This document shows, in pieces, positions 11,446 through 20,848 of a stretch of 64,000 nucleotides of DNA. A program made the translations under genes and the position numbers. Position 1 is the stretch's first letter; the number at the start of each line of letters is the position of its first letter. The notes under the pieces were generated by a model. The model was not told the origin of the DNA and ran no database searches. It saw nothing but the letters and a program-made list of their open reading frames with translations. The DNA comes from Candidatus Nitrotoga sp. SPKER (GTDB taxonomy: Bacteria > Pseudomonadota > Gammaproteobacteria > Burkholderiales > Gallionellaceae), in the NCBI GenBank assembly GCA_003402285.1, contig QFXG01000015.1:121094-185093 (forward strand), written 5' to 3'.

Positions 11446-12897
11446 ATGAGTTATTTGTCCACCCTATCCTCCGCCTACGCAGAAATTTTTCTGCTGGTGA
11501 TGGCGAGTTTGATACTGATCGTAGATCTATTTGCCACACATCCGCATAAGACACTGACCTACATATTAGTGCAACTGACTCTTCTAAGTTGCGCACTGAT
11601 TACTGTGATAACCCATGAACCAGGTGTAGTTCACCTTTTCAATAATATGTTTGTGGATGATTTAATGTCCGATGTGCTCAAACTATTAAGCTATCTCACC
11701 GTATCCATGGTGCTAGTATATTCACGTAGCTACTTGATATTACGTGGACTGTTCACGGGCGAGTTCATGGTGCTGACATTATTCGCCCTGCTCGGCATGA
11801 TGGTGATGATTTCGGCTACCCACTTCCTTACTCTGTACATCGGGCTGGAATTACTGTCACTCAGCCTGTACGCAATGGTTGCGCTGCAGCGCGATTCCGC
11901 CACTGCCACAGAAGCAGCGATGAAATATTTCATTCTAGGCGCACTTGCTTCCGGCTTGCTATTGTACGGAATGTCTATGTTATATGGCGCTACCAGCGCG
12001 CTTGGTGTTGCGGCGATCTCCGATGCCATCACGCACGGTGTAGAAAACAAGGCACTACTCGTGTTCGGCTTGGTATTCATTGTGGCAGGTCTAGCTTTCA
12101 AGCTTGGCGCCGTTCCATTTCATATGTGGGTGCCAGACGTTTACCACGGCGCACCCACAGCTGTCACCATGCTGATCGGCTCCGCACCCAAACTAGCCGT
12201 CTTCGCTTTCGTTATGCGAATTTTGGTGGAGGGCTTGCAGTCGCTGGTGATGCACTGGTCCGGTATGTTGGCTATCCTCGCGGTGCTGTCGATGGCTATT
12301 GGCAACATTACCGCTATTGCACAGACTAACCTTAAACGTATGCTGGCTTACTCCACTATTGCGCATATGGGCTTTTTTTTACTAGGTGTATTAAGTGGGG
12401 GCATCGATGGGTACAGCTCCGCCATGTTCTACGTAGTGATTTATGTGTTAATGAGTCTGGGTGGTTTCGGTATGATCATGCTGCTATCGCGTGAAGGTTT
12501 CGAAGCAGACATGCTCAACGACTTTAAAGGACTTAACCAGCGTAGCCCGTGGCTCGCTTTCATGATGCTGATACTAATGTTCTCAATGGCAGGGGTACCC
12601 CCAACGGCAGGCTTCTACGCCAAATTTTCTGTTTTACAGGCAGCAGTGGGCGCCGGGTACGTTACTCTTGCAGTGATAGCCGTACTATTCTCTTTAATAG
12701 GCGCATTTTATTATCTGCGTATCGTCAAGCTGATGTATTTCGATGCCCCAGAAACGCATCTCCCGATTTCCATCCAGCCAGACAACGGACTGCTGATTTC
12801 CATTAATGGGCTGGCGATATTGGCCTTGGGTATAATGCCCAGCGCACTGATAACAGTATGCGCAGTGGCGGTACAGAAGTCATTGATGCTGCATTGA
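11446..12897 (+). CDS. nuoN: NADH-quinone oxidoreductase subunit N
   Basis: This is the ND2-type antiporter-like proton-pumping subunit (483 residues, about 14 helices), the last gene of the operon. I chose the ATG at 11446 ([17 protein letters not shown]) because GAGG stands 5 bases before it. An upstream ATG at 11404 would overlap nuoM by 20 bases and add a non-conserved segment. Conserved parts are [20 protein letters not shown] near residue 221 and [14 protein letters not shown]. No clear intrinsic terminator is visible in the next 90 bases. Confidence 0.96.
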   Translation: MSYLSTLSSAYAEIFLLVMASLILIVDLFATHPHKTLTYILVQLTLLSCALITVITHEPGVVHLFNNMFVDDLMSDVLKLLSYLTVSMVLVYSRSYLILRGLFTGEFMVLTLFALLGMMVMISATHFLTLYIGLELLSLSLYAMVALQRDSATATEAAMKYFILGALASGLLLYGMSMLYGATSALGVAAISDAITHGVENKALLVFGLVFIVAGLAFKLGAVPFHMWVPDVYHGAPTAVTMLIGSAPKLAVFAFVMRILVEGLQSLVMHWSGMLAILAVLSMAIGNITAIAQTNLKRMLAYSTIAHMGFFLLGVLSGGIDGYSSAMFYVVIYVLMSLGGFGMIMLLSREGFEADMLNDFKGLNQRSPWLAFMMLILMFSMAGVPPTAGFYAKFSVLQAAVGAGYVTLAVIAVLFSLIGAFYYLRIVKLMYFDAPETHLPISIQPDNGLLISINGLAILALGIMPSALITVCAVAVQKSLMLH

Positions 12898-12985
12898 ACA
12901 TCCCGACAATACCAAAAATAAAATTTGATGCTTTATCTCCGCTTTTGTCGGTTACTGGTTTGCAGTACAACTATAAATCCCTCTG

Positions 12986-13849
12986 TTGTCATTAAGTAAA
13001 ATGACCGACCTCTCGATTCCTTTGCTAGCTACATTATTGCTAATACTTGTTAATTCTGAAGCGTTAGCGGCTGGCAATAAAAACAAAGTTCCTACGCCTT
13101 CTGTACAAAAAAAAGAAGCAACACCACAAGATCCATTTCTGTTATTACAGAAATCTGCTGCCCAGGGAGTGGCTGAAGCACAATACAATTTAGGTTGGAT
13201 ATATGCCAAGGGTGAAGGCGTGCCCAAGGATGCTGCCAAGAGTTTTGGATGGTTTCAGAAAGCAGCTGCTCAGGGGCACGTCGAAGCGCAATTCTTCGTG
13301 GGTGTGATGTATGCCAAAGGTGAAGGAATACCCAAAGACTCTACTAAAGCAATCGAATCATTCCAGCAAGCGGCTACTCAAGGGCATGCTGAAGCGCAAT
13401 TTTTTCTTGGCGTAATCTATGCCTATGGCGAAGGCGTACCCAAGGATGTTACGAAGGCGATAGAGTGGTATCAGAAGGCGGCAACTCAAGGACATATTGA
13501 AGCGCAATATAACCTTGGCTGGATGTATTCCAATGGTGAAGGCGTACCCAAGGATGCTGCCAAAACTTTTGAGTGGTTTCAGAAAGCAGCTGCTCAGCAA
13601 CATGCTGAAGCGCAATACAATCTAGGCATGATGTATAAAAATGGTGAAGGCGTAACAAAAGACCTTGTTAAAGCCATTGAGTGGCTCCAAAAATCGGCTG
13701 CACAGCAGCATGCCGAAGCACAGTACAATCTAGGCTTAATGTATCGAGATGGTGAAGGCGTTCCCAAAGACACTGTAAAAGCCATTGAATGGCTTCAAAA
13801 AGCGGCTAGTCAAGGGCATGCCAAAGCACAATTTTTACTTAACGCGTAA
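12986..13849 (+). CDS. Sel1-repeat (TPR-like) exported protein
   Basis: The product (287 residues) has a signal-peptide-like N terminus (hydrophobic IPLLATLLLILV then SEALAAG) and about six or seven Sel1 repeats of 36 residues from residue 50 to the end, each of the form AEAQYNLGxxYxxGEGVPKDxxKAIEW. Sel1 repeats form solenoid scaffolds for protein contacts, here probably in the periplasm; no enzyme domain is present. The longest frame begins at a TTG (12986) and puts a lysine before the hydrophobic core. An ATG at 13001 is an alternative and gives an uncharged n-region. It stands alone after nuoN and convergent with the ABC permease gene. Confidence 0.85.
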   Translation: MSLSKMTDLSIPLLATLLLILVNSEALAAGNKNKVPTPSVQKKEATPQDPFLLLQKSAAQGVAEAQYNLGWIYAKGEGVPKDAAKSFGWFQKAAAQGHVEAQFFVGVMYAKGEGIPKDSTKAIESFQQAATQGHAEAQFFLGVIYAYGEGVPKDVTKAIEWYQKAATQGHIEAQYNLGWMYSNGEGVPKDAAKTFEWFQKAAAQQHAEAQYNLGMMYKNGEGVTKDLVKAIEWLQKSAAQQHAEAQYNLGLMYRDGEGVPKDTVKAIEWLQKAASQGHAKAQFLLNA

Positions 13850-13976
13850 GTCCGTTCAGAATTTTATATAACGAAATTGGTTTATCCTGCTGAATCTGTT
13901 CTTCAATACTGGATAAGTAAGCGATCTAACGTACATTTACAGTCCCTGAGAAGCGTCTTCACTTTTCCATCTTTAC

Positions 13977-16439
13977 TTAAACAGATTGCAACACCTGTAA
14001 CGGCGACATCTGCACCACACGCCGCGTAGCTAACCATCCTGACAAGGTCACCGTAACGATCCCACCGTCCACACCAACCAACCAGATTAACGCGCTAGGA
14101 TGGTAAGGAATTTCCAGAACTTTAATTGCCAAAACCCAACCCAGCAAGCTTCCACCTGCGGCTGCGAATAAGCCACTTAATGCTCCTAGCACGGCAAATT
14201 CAGTCAGGTGTAATCGCCGTAAATAACGACTGTCGGCCCCCAATGTACGCAGAATGGCAGCCTGTTGAATACGTTCATCTTGCGTAGCGAGCAGCGCAGC
14301 ATATAGCACAGCCAAGCCACTCAGCAGGGTAAACAGAAAGACGGCGCTCATGGTTTTGGCTATCTGGTCCATGATTTGGCGAACTTGTTCGATTACCGCA
14401 TCGGTATCTATCAACAGCAGGTTGGGAAAGGCTTTGATCAACGCATCACTTGTCTGCGCCTTCTCAGCCGGCAAATAGAAACTGGTCAAATAGCTGGCCG
14501 GATAATCTTTCATCATATCGGACGCCGTGATCACGTAAAAATTCACCTGCATGGAATCCCACTGAACCTTGCGCAGATTTACCACTTTCGCATTGAACGG
14601 GCTGCCCGCCACATCATAAGTCAGGATGTCGCCCATGTTGATACCCAACGTTTTAGCTATCCCCTCCTCCACCGATAACACCGATGACACGCCCTGCCCC
14701 CACCATGCCCCTCGTACTAAGGCATTATCAGTGGGCAAATGATCTGACCAGGATAAATTGAATTCACGTTCCACTAGCGCACGAGCACGCGCCTCGGAGT
14801 AATTGTTCCCGCTGATCGCATGATTGTTAATTGCTATCAACCGCCCCCGCACCATGGGAAATAATTGGGGCATAGGTAATTGTTGTTTTGTGAAGAAATC
14901 TTTTATCGCGGAACGCTGATCGGGCTGAATGTTAACAATAAATCGATTCGGTGCATCCAGCGGCATGCGTCCGCGCCAACTTTCCAACAGGTCGGCACGC
15001 ACAAAAGTAAGCAATAACAAGGCCATGCCGCCTAAACTCAGTGCCACAATTTGTAACGCATTAGTGCGCCCGTGCCTGGCCAAATTCGCAAAAGCATGAC
15101 TTCCTCGTAAGGGTAACCATGCCAAAGTACGCACAGCAAGCCATGCCAACAAACCGAATAACAGCATACCTGCTGTCAAGCCCGCCAACACGGTCAAACC
15201 CAGCTTGAGTGAACCAGCCTGCCATAAAAATAACACGCCCAACACCGCAGTACCTGACGCATATACCAAGCCGGTGCGCGCCGGGGGCATACCCAGCTCA
15301 CGGCGAATAACACGCAACGGAGGTACTCTTTTCAACTGCCACAACGGTAAAAAAGCGAAGCCCAGTAGAAGTGCCATGCCACTGGCTGCCGCCTGCCATA
15401 ATGGCAGCCAGGCCGGCGGCGGTAACGCAGCTTCACGCATACTCTCGATGGACTGCACCAGCGCAAACTGAGCCGCATAACCAAGCAAATCACCCAACAA
15501 TACGGCCAATACGCCCAGTAGCAAAAATTGATACATAAAAATGCGCAATACCTGTTCCTGCGTTGCCCCCAAACAACGCATCATGGCGCAGGTATCAAGA
15601 TGACGCATGATGAAATGACTCGCGGCCAGCGCCATTGCCACACCTGCCAGCACGACGGCAGTAAGTGCTGCCAGCCCTAAAAAATGTTCAGCGCGCTCCA
15701 ACGCCGTTCGAATTTCTGGACGCGCATCGCGCACGTCCTCCAATTTTTCACCCACAACCAACTGTTTTTTTAGCCAGGTACGTAAGTTGGCAAGCTGTGC
15801 CGAATCCCCTGCAAACAGCATTTTATAACTGATACGGCTACCCGGTTGGACTAGGCCACTGGCTGGTAGATCGGCCGCATTTATCTGCACACGCGGTGCA
15901 AAACTGGCAAAACCGACAGACTGATCCACATCACTTACTACACGCGCAGCCACGCGCATATGCAGCGCGCCGATAACAACTTCATTGCCCAGCTGCAAGC
16001 CCATGCGTTGCAGCAAACGCTTATCTGCCCAGATTGTGCCAGGTGTTGGTATGCCTTGCGCGGCATGCTGCGTACCATCGTCAATATGAATTTTACCGCG
16101 CAGTGGATAGCCTGCTTCCACCGCCTGAATTTCCGCCAGCACGTTTTGTTGACCATAAACCACCATGCTGGGGAAAGTCGCAATTTCGACCACGTGCAAA
16201 CCCCGTTGCAGTGCGGCGGCCCGATAAGCGGGCGAAAATGGACGTGTGGCGATCACACGTAGATCGGCTCCCAAAAGACTGGTAGCCTCTTGCTGCAAAG
16301 CCAGACCAACCCGGTTAGCAAACAGTCCCACGGTCGCAATACTGCCCACCGCCAGCACCAAAGCAATAAGCAGTACACGCCATTCCCCAGTACGCCAGTC
16401 CCGCCGCAGCATGAGCCATGACAGACGCAACGTATTCAC
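13977..16439 (-). CDS. ybbP: ABC transporter permease of the YbbP/FtsX type
   Basis: The product (820 residues) has two FtsX-like permease units, with membrane helices at the N terminus, near residues 240-390, near 400-470 and at the C terminus, and large periplasmic domains between. This is the MacB-like mechanotransmission architecture of the E. coli YbbAP system. The start is taken as the GTG at 16439, which overlaps the ybbA stop in GTGA. The longer open frame upstream lies inside ybbA. Conserved pieces include MRCLGATQEQVLRIF near residue 295 and ILRTLGADSRYLRRLH in the second unit. Substrate is unknown; linkage to tesA/ybbA hints at lipid-related export. Confidence 0.9.
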   Translation of the reverse strand: MNTLRLSWLMLRRDWRTGEWRVLLIALVLAVGSIATVGLFANRVGLALQQEATSLLGADLRVIATRPFSPAYRAAALQRGLHVVEIATFPSMVVYGQQNVLAEIQAVEAGYPLRGKIHIDDGTQHAAQGIPTPGTIWADKRLLQRMGLQLGNEVVIGALHMRVAARVVSDVDQSVGFASFAPRVQINAADLPASGLVQPGSRISYKMLFAGDSAQLANLRTWLKKQLVVGEKLEDVRDARPEIRTALERAEHFLGLAALTAVVLAGVAMALAASHFIMRHLDTCAMMRCLGATQEQVLRIFMYQFLLLGVLAVLLGDLLGYAAQFALVQSIESMREAALPPPAWLPLWQAAASGMALLLGFAFLPLWQLKRVPPLRVIRRELGMPPARTGLVYASGTAVLGVLFLWQAGSLKLGLTVLAGLTAGMLLFGLLAWLAVRTLAWLPLRGSHAFANLARHGRTNALQIVALSLGGMALLLLTFVRADLLESWRGRMPLDAPNRFIVNIQPDQRSAIKDFFTKQQLPMPQLFPMVRGRLIAINNHAISGNNYSEARARALVEREFNLSWSDHLPTDNALVRGAWWGQGVSSVLSVEEGIAKTLGINMGDILTYDVAGSPFNAKVVNLRKVQWDSMQVNFYVITASDMMKDYPASYLTSFYLPAEKAQTSDALIKAFPNLLLIDTDAVIEQVRQIMDQIAKTMSAVFLFTLLSGLAVLYAALLATQDERIQQAAILRTLGADSRYLRRLHLTEFAVLGALSGLFAAAGGSLLGWVLAIKVLEIPYHPSALIWLVGVDGGIVTVTLSGWLATRRVVQMSPLQVLQSV

Positions 16440-17104
16440 GGCACAATCCGTCCTGCCGCCAAATGCAACTGCCGACCACACTGTTGCGCCAACACATTAT
16501 CATGAGTCACTAATATAAGAGTGGTGCCCTGCGCATTGTTTAACTCCAGCATCAGATCAATGATCTGACCGCCGGTAGCGGCATCGAGATTGCCTGTGGG
16601 TTCGTCTGCAAACAGGATTTTTGGCTGCACCACAAATGCACGCGCCATCGCAACGCGCTGCTGCTCACCGCCGGACAAATGTTTGGGTAAATGACTTAGA
16701 CGCGCGGCTAATCCCACCCGTTGCAAGGCAGCTGTAGCACGCTCGCGCGCTTCCGATTCACCGTGCAATTCCAGTGGCAACATCACGTTTTCCAGCGCGG
16801 TCAAGGCTGGCAGCAATTGAAATGATTGAAAAACAAAACCTGCCAGACGACCCCGCAAACGCGCGCGTTCATCCTCATCGAAAGAAAAAATATCAACTCC
16901 GTCGAGGTATACTGTCCCGCTACTCGGCTCATCCAGCCCGGCTAACAATCCCAACAGCGTAGATTTACCGGAACCAGACGCACCCAAAATAGCAAGACTA
17001 TCACCCGGCTCAACAGTAAAACTGACCTCGTGCAAAATAATAAGAGGCTGGTCACCACTTTCTACTTGCTTACCTAGATTCATTGCCCGCAAAATAGACG
17101 CCAT
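16436..17104 (-). CDS. ybbA: ABC transporter ATP-binding protein YbbA
   Basis: This is the ATPase partner of YbbP (222 residues). It shows Walker [10 protein letters not shown] near residue 43, the Q-loop in [11 protein letters not shown], the signature [14 protein letters not shown], Walker [13 protein letters not shown] and the switch histidine in LVTHD. I chose the ATG at 17104 ([14 protein letters not shown]) because this length matches E. coli YbbA; an internal ATG at 17083 is the alternative. The reading frame stays open upstream but would cross the whole tesA signal-peptide region. Its start codon overlaps that of the divergent tesA in CATG, leaving no spacer. It overlaps the permease gene by four bases. 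Confidence 0.94.
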   Translation of the reverse strand: MASILRAMNLGKQVESGDQPLIILHEVSFTVEPGDSLAILGASGSGKSTLLGLLAGLDEPSSGTVYLDGVDIFSFDEDERARLRGRLAGFVFQSFQLLPALTALENVMLPLELHGESEARERATAALQRVGLAARLSHLPKHLSGGEQQRVAMARAFVVQPKILFADEPTGNLDAATGGQIIDLMLELNNAQGTTLILVTHDNVLAQQCGRQLHLAAGRIVP

Positions 17105-17741
17105 GAAATTTCCCACTTTATTTAAATCGGTTTTATTATGTGCGTGTTGCCTGCTATCGGGGGTAAGTGGCGCACAACAACAAACCATACTGGTATTTGG
17201 CGATAGTTTATCGGCGGCGTATGGCATTCCACGGGCATCGGGCTGGGTCAACCTGTTACAGCAAGAATTACAACGCAGCCATCCACGATATAACGTAGTT
17301 AACGCCAGCATCAGCGGCGAAACAACCAGTGGCGGACGGCAGCGTATTGCCCCAGCCTTACGTCAGCACTCTCCCAGCATTGTCATTCTGGAGCTGGGAG
17401 CCAATGATGGCCTGCGTGGCACGCCTATCGCCGATATCGAGAGCAATCTCAGCGCTCTGATCCAACAATCGCAGAAAGATAACGGAAAAGTGCTACTAAT
17501 TGGAATTCAGTTACCACCCAATTATGGCAAAAACTACACCGATCAATTCAAGGCACTTTATTCCCGGCTAGCACAGCGCCACAAGATAGAGCTGGTACCA
17601 TTCATGCTGAAAAATGTTCAGCCGGAGCAATTTCAGGCCGACAACTTGCACCCGACAGCGTCAGCACAAGCGCAAATCCTGCAAACTATTCTGGACAAAC
17701 TGAAACCCCTACTGAAAACGAGCAGTGCTAACGAAGTTTAA
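17103..17741 (+). CDS. tesA: Arylesterase / multifunctional acyl-CoA thioesterase I (SGNH hydrolase)
   Basis: The product (212 residues) is a periplasmic GDSL-type esterase. A signal peptide (basic MKFPTLFK, hydrophobic core, cleavage near VSGA-QQQ) is followed by block I VFGDSLSAAYG with the nucleophile Ser35, the GETTSGG block, block III ELGANDGLRG and block V DNLHPTA with the catalytic Asp and His. It hydrolyses thioesters, lysophospholipids and aryl esters in characterised relatives. It is divergent from ybbA, the classic neighbour pair, and converges with sppA, overlapping it by 14 bases at the 3' ends. Confidence 0.94.
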   Translation: MKFPTLFKSVLLCACCLLSGVSGAQQQTILVFGDSLSAAYGIPRASGWVNLLQQELQRSHPRYNVVNASISGETTSGGRQRIAPALRQHSPSIVILELGANDGLRGTPIADIESNLSALIQQSQKDNGKVLLIGIQLPPNYGKNYTDQFKALYSRLAQRHKIELVPFMLKNVQPEQFQADNLHPTASAQAQILQTILDKLKPLLKTSSANEV

Positions 17742-18675
17742 TGCCAGTCTGTGTAGACAAACCAGGGAAAGCGCTCGCCATTCCCGCACCAAAACGCTTG
17801 GCAAGCCGCTCGGCAATCCCCTCATGGGTAGTGAAATCGACAATATCCTCTGCCTTAATTACATCGCGCGCCACACTTTCCATGGTACCCATGCTATCCG
17901 CCAAACCCAGCTCGATACTCTTTTGACCGGTCCAGATCAAACCACTGAATATATCAGGTGATTCCTTCAAACGGTTACCACGTCCTTGTTTCACTACCTC
18001 AATAAATTGCTGGTGAATTTCGGCAAGCATATTTTTAGCATGTTCCTGCTGTCCAACATTAACGGGCGAAAATGGATCCATAAAACCTTTATTTTCACCT
18101 GCCGTCATCAAGCGGCGCTCCACCCCTAGCTTGTCCATTGTGCCAGTAAAACCAAAACCGTCCATCAACACACCAATTGATCCAACCAAGCTCGCTTTAT
18201 TGACAAAAATCTTGTCCGCCGCCGCCGCCACGTAATAACAACCGGAAGCGCATATATCCTCAATTACCACATACAACGGAATCTTTGGGTACTTGGCACG
18301 TAAACGGTGAATTTCATCATTAATATAACCCGATTGCACCGGGCTACCGCCAGGGCTATCCATACGCAAAATGACTCCTTGCGTATGAGTATCCTTGAAT
18401 GCATCCTGCAGACTGGTCATGACACTGTCGGCGTTGGCTCCGGTCTCTGCCGCAATCACGCCATGCATATCCACTAGCGCAGTGTGTTTACCGCTTAGCG
18501 GCGACTCGGATTTCCCTATCCAGCCCAGAAACAGAAATAACAAGACGCATAAATAGCCAAACGTTAACACCTTGAAAAAAATGCTCCAGTGGCGCGCCCG
18601 GCGCTGCTCCTGAATGGCCGACATAGCAAGCTTCTCCAGCACGCCACGTTCCCAGTTGCTATTTTGTTCTGACAT
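17728..18675 (-). CDS. sppA: Signal peptide peptidase SppA (short form)
   Basis: The product (315 residues) is an inner-membrane serine protease of family S49 that degrades released signal peptides. It has a cytoplasmic N-terminal tail, one membrane anchor near residues 33-52 and a single protease domain. The Ser/Lys dyad is visible as Ser144 in ICASGCYYVA and Lys196 in TAGENKGFMDP, with the same 52-residue spacing as in Bacillus subtilis SppA. This is the short form, not the duplicated 67-kDa E. coli enzyme. It probably shares a transcript with the HAD gene 33 bases upstream. Confidence 0.93.
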   Translation of the reverse strand: MSEQNSNWERGVLEKLAMSAIQEQRRARHWSIFFKVLTFGYLCVLLFLFLGWIGKSESPLSGKHTALVDMHGVIAAETGANADSVMTSLQDAFKDTHTQGVILRMDSPGGSPVQSGYINDEIHRLRAKYPKIPLYVVIEDICASGCYYVAAAADKIFVNKASLVGSIGVLMDGFGFTGTMDKLGVERRLMTAGENKGFMDPFSPVNVGQQEHAKNMLAEIHQQFIEVVKQGRGNRLKESPDIFSGLIWTGQKSIELGLADSMGTMESVARDVIKAEDIVDFTTHEGIAERLAKRFGAGMASAFPGLSTQTGIKLR

Positions 18676-18708
18676 AATTATTCCTCAATAAAAACTGCAT
18701 CCAGTATA

Positions 18709-19365
18709 TCAGGCGTGCTCTGTAAACCATGCACGTAGTCCGACAAAATCGTCCAGCAACGCCAGCGGTTCCAAAGCACGTAACTGGTCTACCGGATGCG
18801 CACCATGCGTCATGCCAATCGCGTCTACACCGGCGTTACGCGCCATCTGCAAATCATGGGTGGTATCACCCACCATCAGCACACGCGACGCGATAACGCC
18901 AAGGTCATCCATAATTTCCAGCAACATCGCTGGATGCGGCTTGGAAAATGTTTGGTCTGCAGTGCGGGTAGCATGGAAATAAGACTCCATCCCGCTTGTC
19001 TGCATGGCTCGTTTTAACCCCTGTTGGCTTTTGCCCGTTGCCACAGCTAACAAATGCCCCGCAGCGTGTAACTCCGAAATTGTCTGCTGCGCTCCCTCGA
19101 ACAATGGAATAGCCGCATCCTGCGCAAGAAAATGATGTCGGTAACGCGCCACCAAATCATCGCGCTGATTTTCCTGCAAATCCGGCACGGCTTGACGTAA
19201 CGCCTCTTGCAACCCCAGCCCAATTACATACTTCGCAACGACATCGCTAGGCTCAGTTAGGCCCAAATCGCGACATGCAGCCTGGATTGAACCCGCTATC
19301 ACAGCGGTGGAGTCCATCACTGTTCCATCCCAGTCAAACACAATCAAATCATAACGTTTCGCCAT
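18709..19365 (-). CDS. HAD-superfamily phosphatase, phosphoglycolate phosphatase type
   Basis: The product (218 residues) is a HAD subfamily IA hydrolase. Motif I is VFDWDGTVMDS with the nucleophile Asp11 and acid/base Asp13, the cap domain is helical, motif II is AVATGKS, motif III is the lysine in FSKPHPAM and motif IV is MVGDTTHDLQMA. Relatives remove phosphate from 2-phosphoglycolate, but substrate cannot be fixed from sequence and phosphonoacetaldehyde- or beta-phosphoglucomutase-like activity is not excluded. It sits between rluC and sppA, a common order in betaproteobacteria. Confidence 0.88.
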   Translation of the reverse strand: MAKRYDLIVFDWDGTVMDSTAVIAGSIQAACRDLGLTEPSDVVAKYVIGLGLQEALRQAVPDLQENQRDDLVARYRHHFLAQDAAIPLFEGAQQTISELHAAGHLLAVATGKSQQGLKRAMQTSGMESYFHATRTADQTFSKPHPAMLLEIMDDLGVIASRVLMVGDTTHDLQMARNAGVDAIGMTHGAHPVDQLRALEPLALLDDFVGLRAWFTEHA

Positions 19366-19534
19366 TAGAATATATCCAAAAATAAGGCGCGGATATTAGC
19401 ATTTTTGCCGGCATCACTATCAAGCATTGCCAATCTGCATAATATATTCCTAGCATTGCGCACGATGTGATTAAGCTGTGAGCCACATAAATATTAGGTT
19501 TAATATGTTGAATTAGCATGCGACACTGTATTCG

Positions 19535-20476
19535 TCACAAAATTTTTCCATCCAATTCATCCACAAACCCTTGCAACTCCTTCGGCAACGGTGCGCTCAA
19601 TTGCATAGATTCAGCCGTCAACGGATGGGCGAAAGTAATGCTGTGCGCATGCAAGAACATGCGCTTTAAACCGTGTTTTATCAATTCTTTATTTCGCGCA
19701 AAATCGCCATACTTATCATCGCCCGCAATAGGGAAACCTAGATGAGAAAGATGCACACGAATTTGGTGGGTACGTCCAGTTTTAAGCTGGGCTTCAAGTA
19801 AACTAAATTCAGACCAGCTTTTTTGCAGGGTAAAAATAGTGTGTGAGGCTTGCCCGTCTTCACGCACCATTACGCGTTTTTCGCCATTTTGAGTGTTAAA
19901 CTTGTGTAACGGTAATTTAACGTGCTGTTTAACATTCTGCCACTTGCCTAATACTAAGCACAGGTACCGTTTATCGTTTTTTCCATTGCGCATTTGCTCA
20001 TGCAGGTTGATCAGAGCAGAGCGCTTTTTCGCCAGTAGTAGCACGCCCGAAGTTTCACGATCCAGGCGGTGAACGAGTTCCAGAAATTTAGCTTGCGGAC
20101 GGGCACTACGCAATTGCTCAATAATGCCGAAGCTGACCCCACTTCCACCATGTACCGCTACTCCAGATGGCTTGTCAATTATCAGCAGGGCATCGTCTTC
20201 ATATAAGATAGGAAATTCAAGTGCCGGTACATAGTCACAATCTTGCGCTTCAGCTACCCGCACTGGCGGAATACGCACGTGATCGTCCAGTTGTAGGCGA
20301 TACGTTTGATCCACACGCTTCTTATTCACGCGCACTTCACCGCTACGCAGAATACGATAGATATGACTTTTGGGAACCCCTTTAAGATATTTACATAGAA
20401 AATTATCAATGCGTTGATCGCAGCTACCTTCGTCAATCTTGGTCCATGATACAGATTCTTTGCGTAAATTATTCAT
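19535..20476 (-). CDS. rluC: 23S rRNA pseudouridine synthase RluC
   Basis: The product (313 residues) has an N-terminal S4 RNA-binding domain (residues about 17-80) and a RluA-type catalytic domain with the motif VHRLDRETSGVLLLAKK, whose aspartate is the nucleophile, and the later segment KTGRTHQIRVHLSHLGFPI. RluC modifies U955, U2504 and U2580 of 23S rRNA in E. coli. It lies divergent from rne with a 372-base gap; the same pair is divergent in E. coli. The ATG at 20476 gives the expected N terminus. Confidence 0.93.
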   Translation of the reverse strand: MNNLRKESVSWTKIDEGSCDQRIDNFLCKYLKGVPKSHIYRILRSGEVRVNKKRVDQTYRLQLDDHVRIPPVRVAEAQDCDYVPALEFPILYEDDALLIIDKPSGVAVHGGSGVSFGIIEQLRSARPQAKFLELVHRLDRETSGVLLLAKKRSALINLHEQMRNGKNDKRYLCLVLGKWQNVKQHVKLPLHKFNTQNGEKRVMVREDGQASHTIFTLQKSWSEFSLLEAQLKTGRTHQIRVHLSHLGFPIAGDDKYGDFARNKELIKHGLKRMFLHAHSITFAHPLTAESMQLSAPLPKELQGFVDELDGKIL

Positions 20477-20848
20477 TATGCTTATACTTCCCGATAACGC
20501 GTATTGGCTAACGGAAAAACGGGATGCGAATTCCCCGTAAGTGTGGAGCAGGCAACAATGCCGCCGCCCCGATCCAACGCAACCCGGTTAATGTCACTCA
20601 CCGGAAGAAGCAGTGATAGTAATTGATTTGCGCGCTCAAAGCACCTGTGGATTTTTTTCCGTGTCGCCCCTATAACAAAATTGGCGGCACCTGTTGATTA
20701 TTAACAAGCTAATAACGAGAACAATATTTTGAACAACCGTCGACATCGCTATAACAGCATTGTTTGCACGACTCTTATTCACTTTCTCGCGCACGGTTAA
20801 CCGTGTGTAGACTTGTTCTGCCCGTGTCAGAGCGCGGGAGAAAATATA
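20477..20848 (+). promoter_or_regulatory. rluC-rne divergent intergenic region with long rne leader
   Basis: This 372-base stretch holds no supported gene. It must carry the promoters of both rluC (left) and rne (right). In enterobacteria the long 5' untranslated region of rne is the target of RNase E autoregulation; a similar role here is inference from the length and position only. The strongest local signal is the rne ribosome binding site GCGGGAGA just before 20849. I could not assign convincing -35/-10 pairs. Confidence 0.4.
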
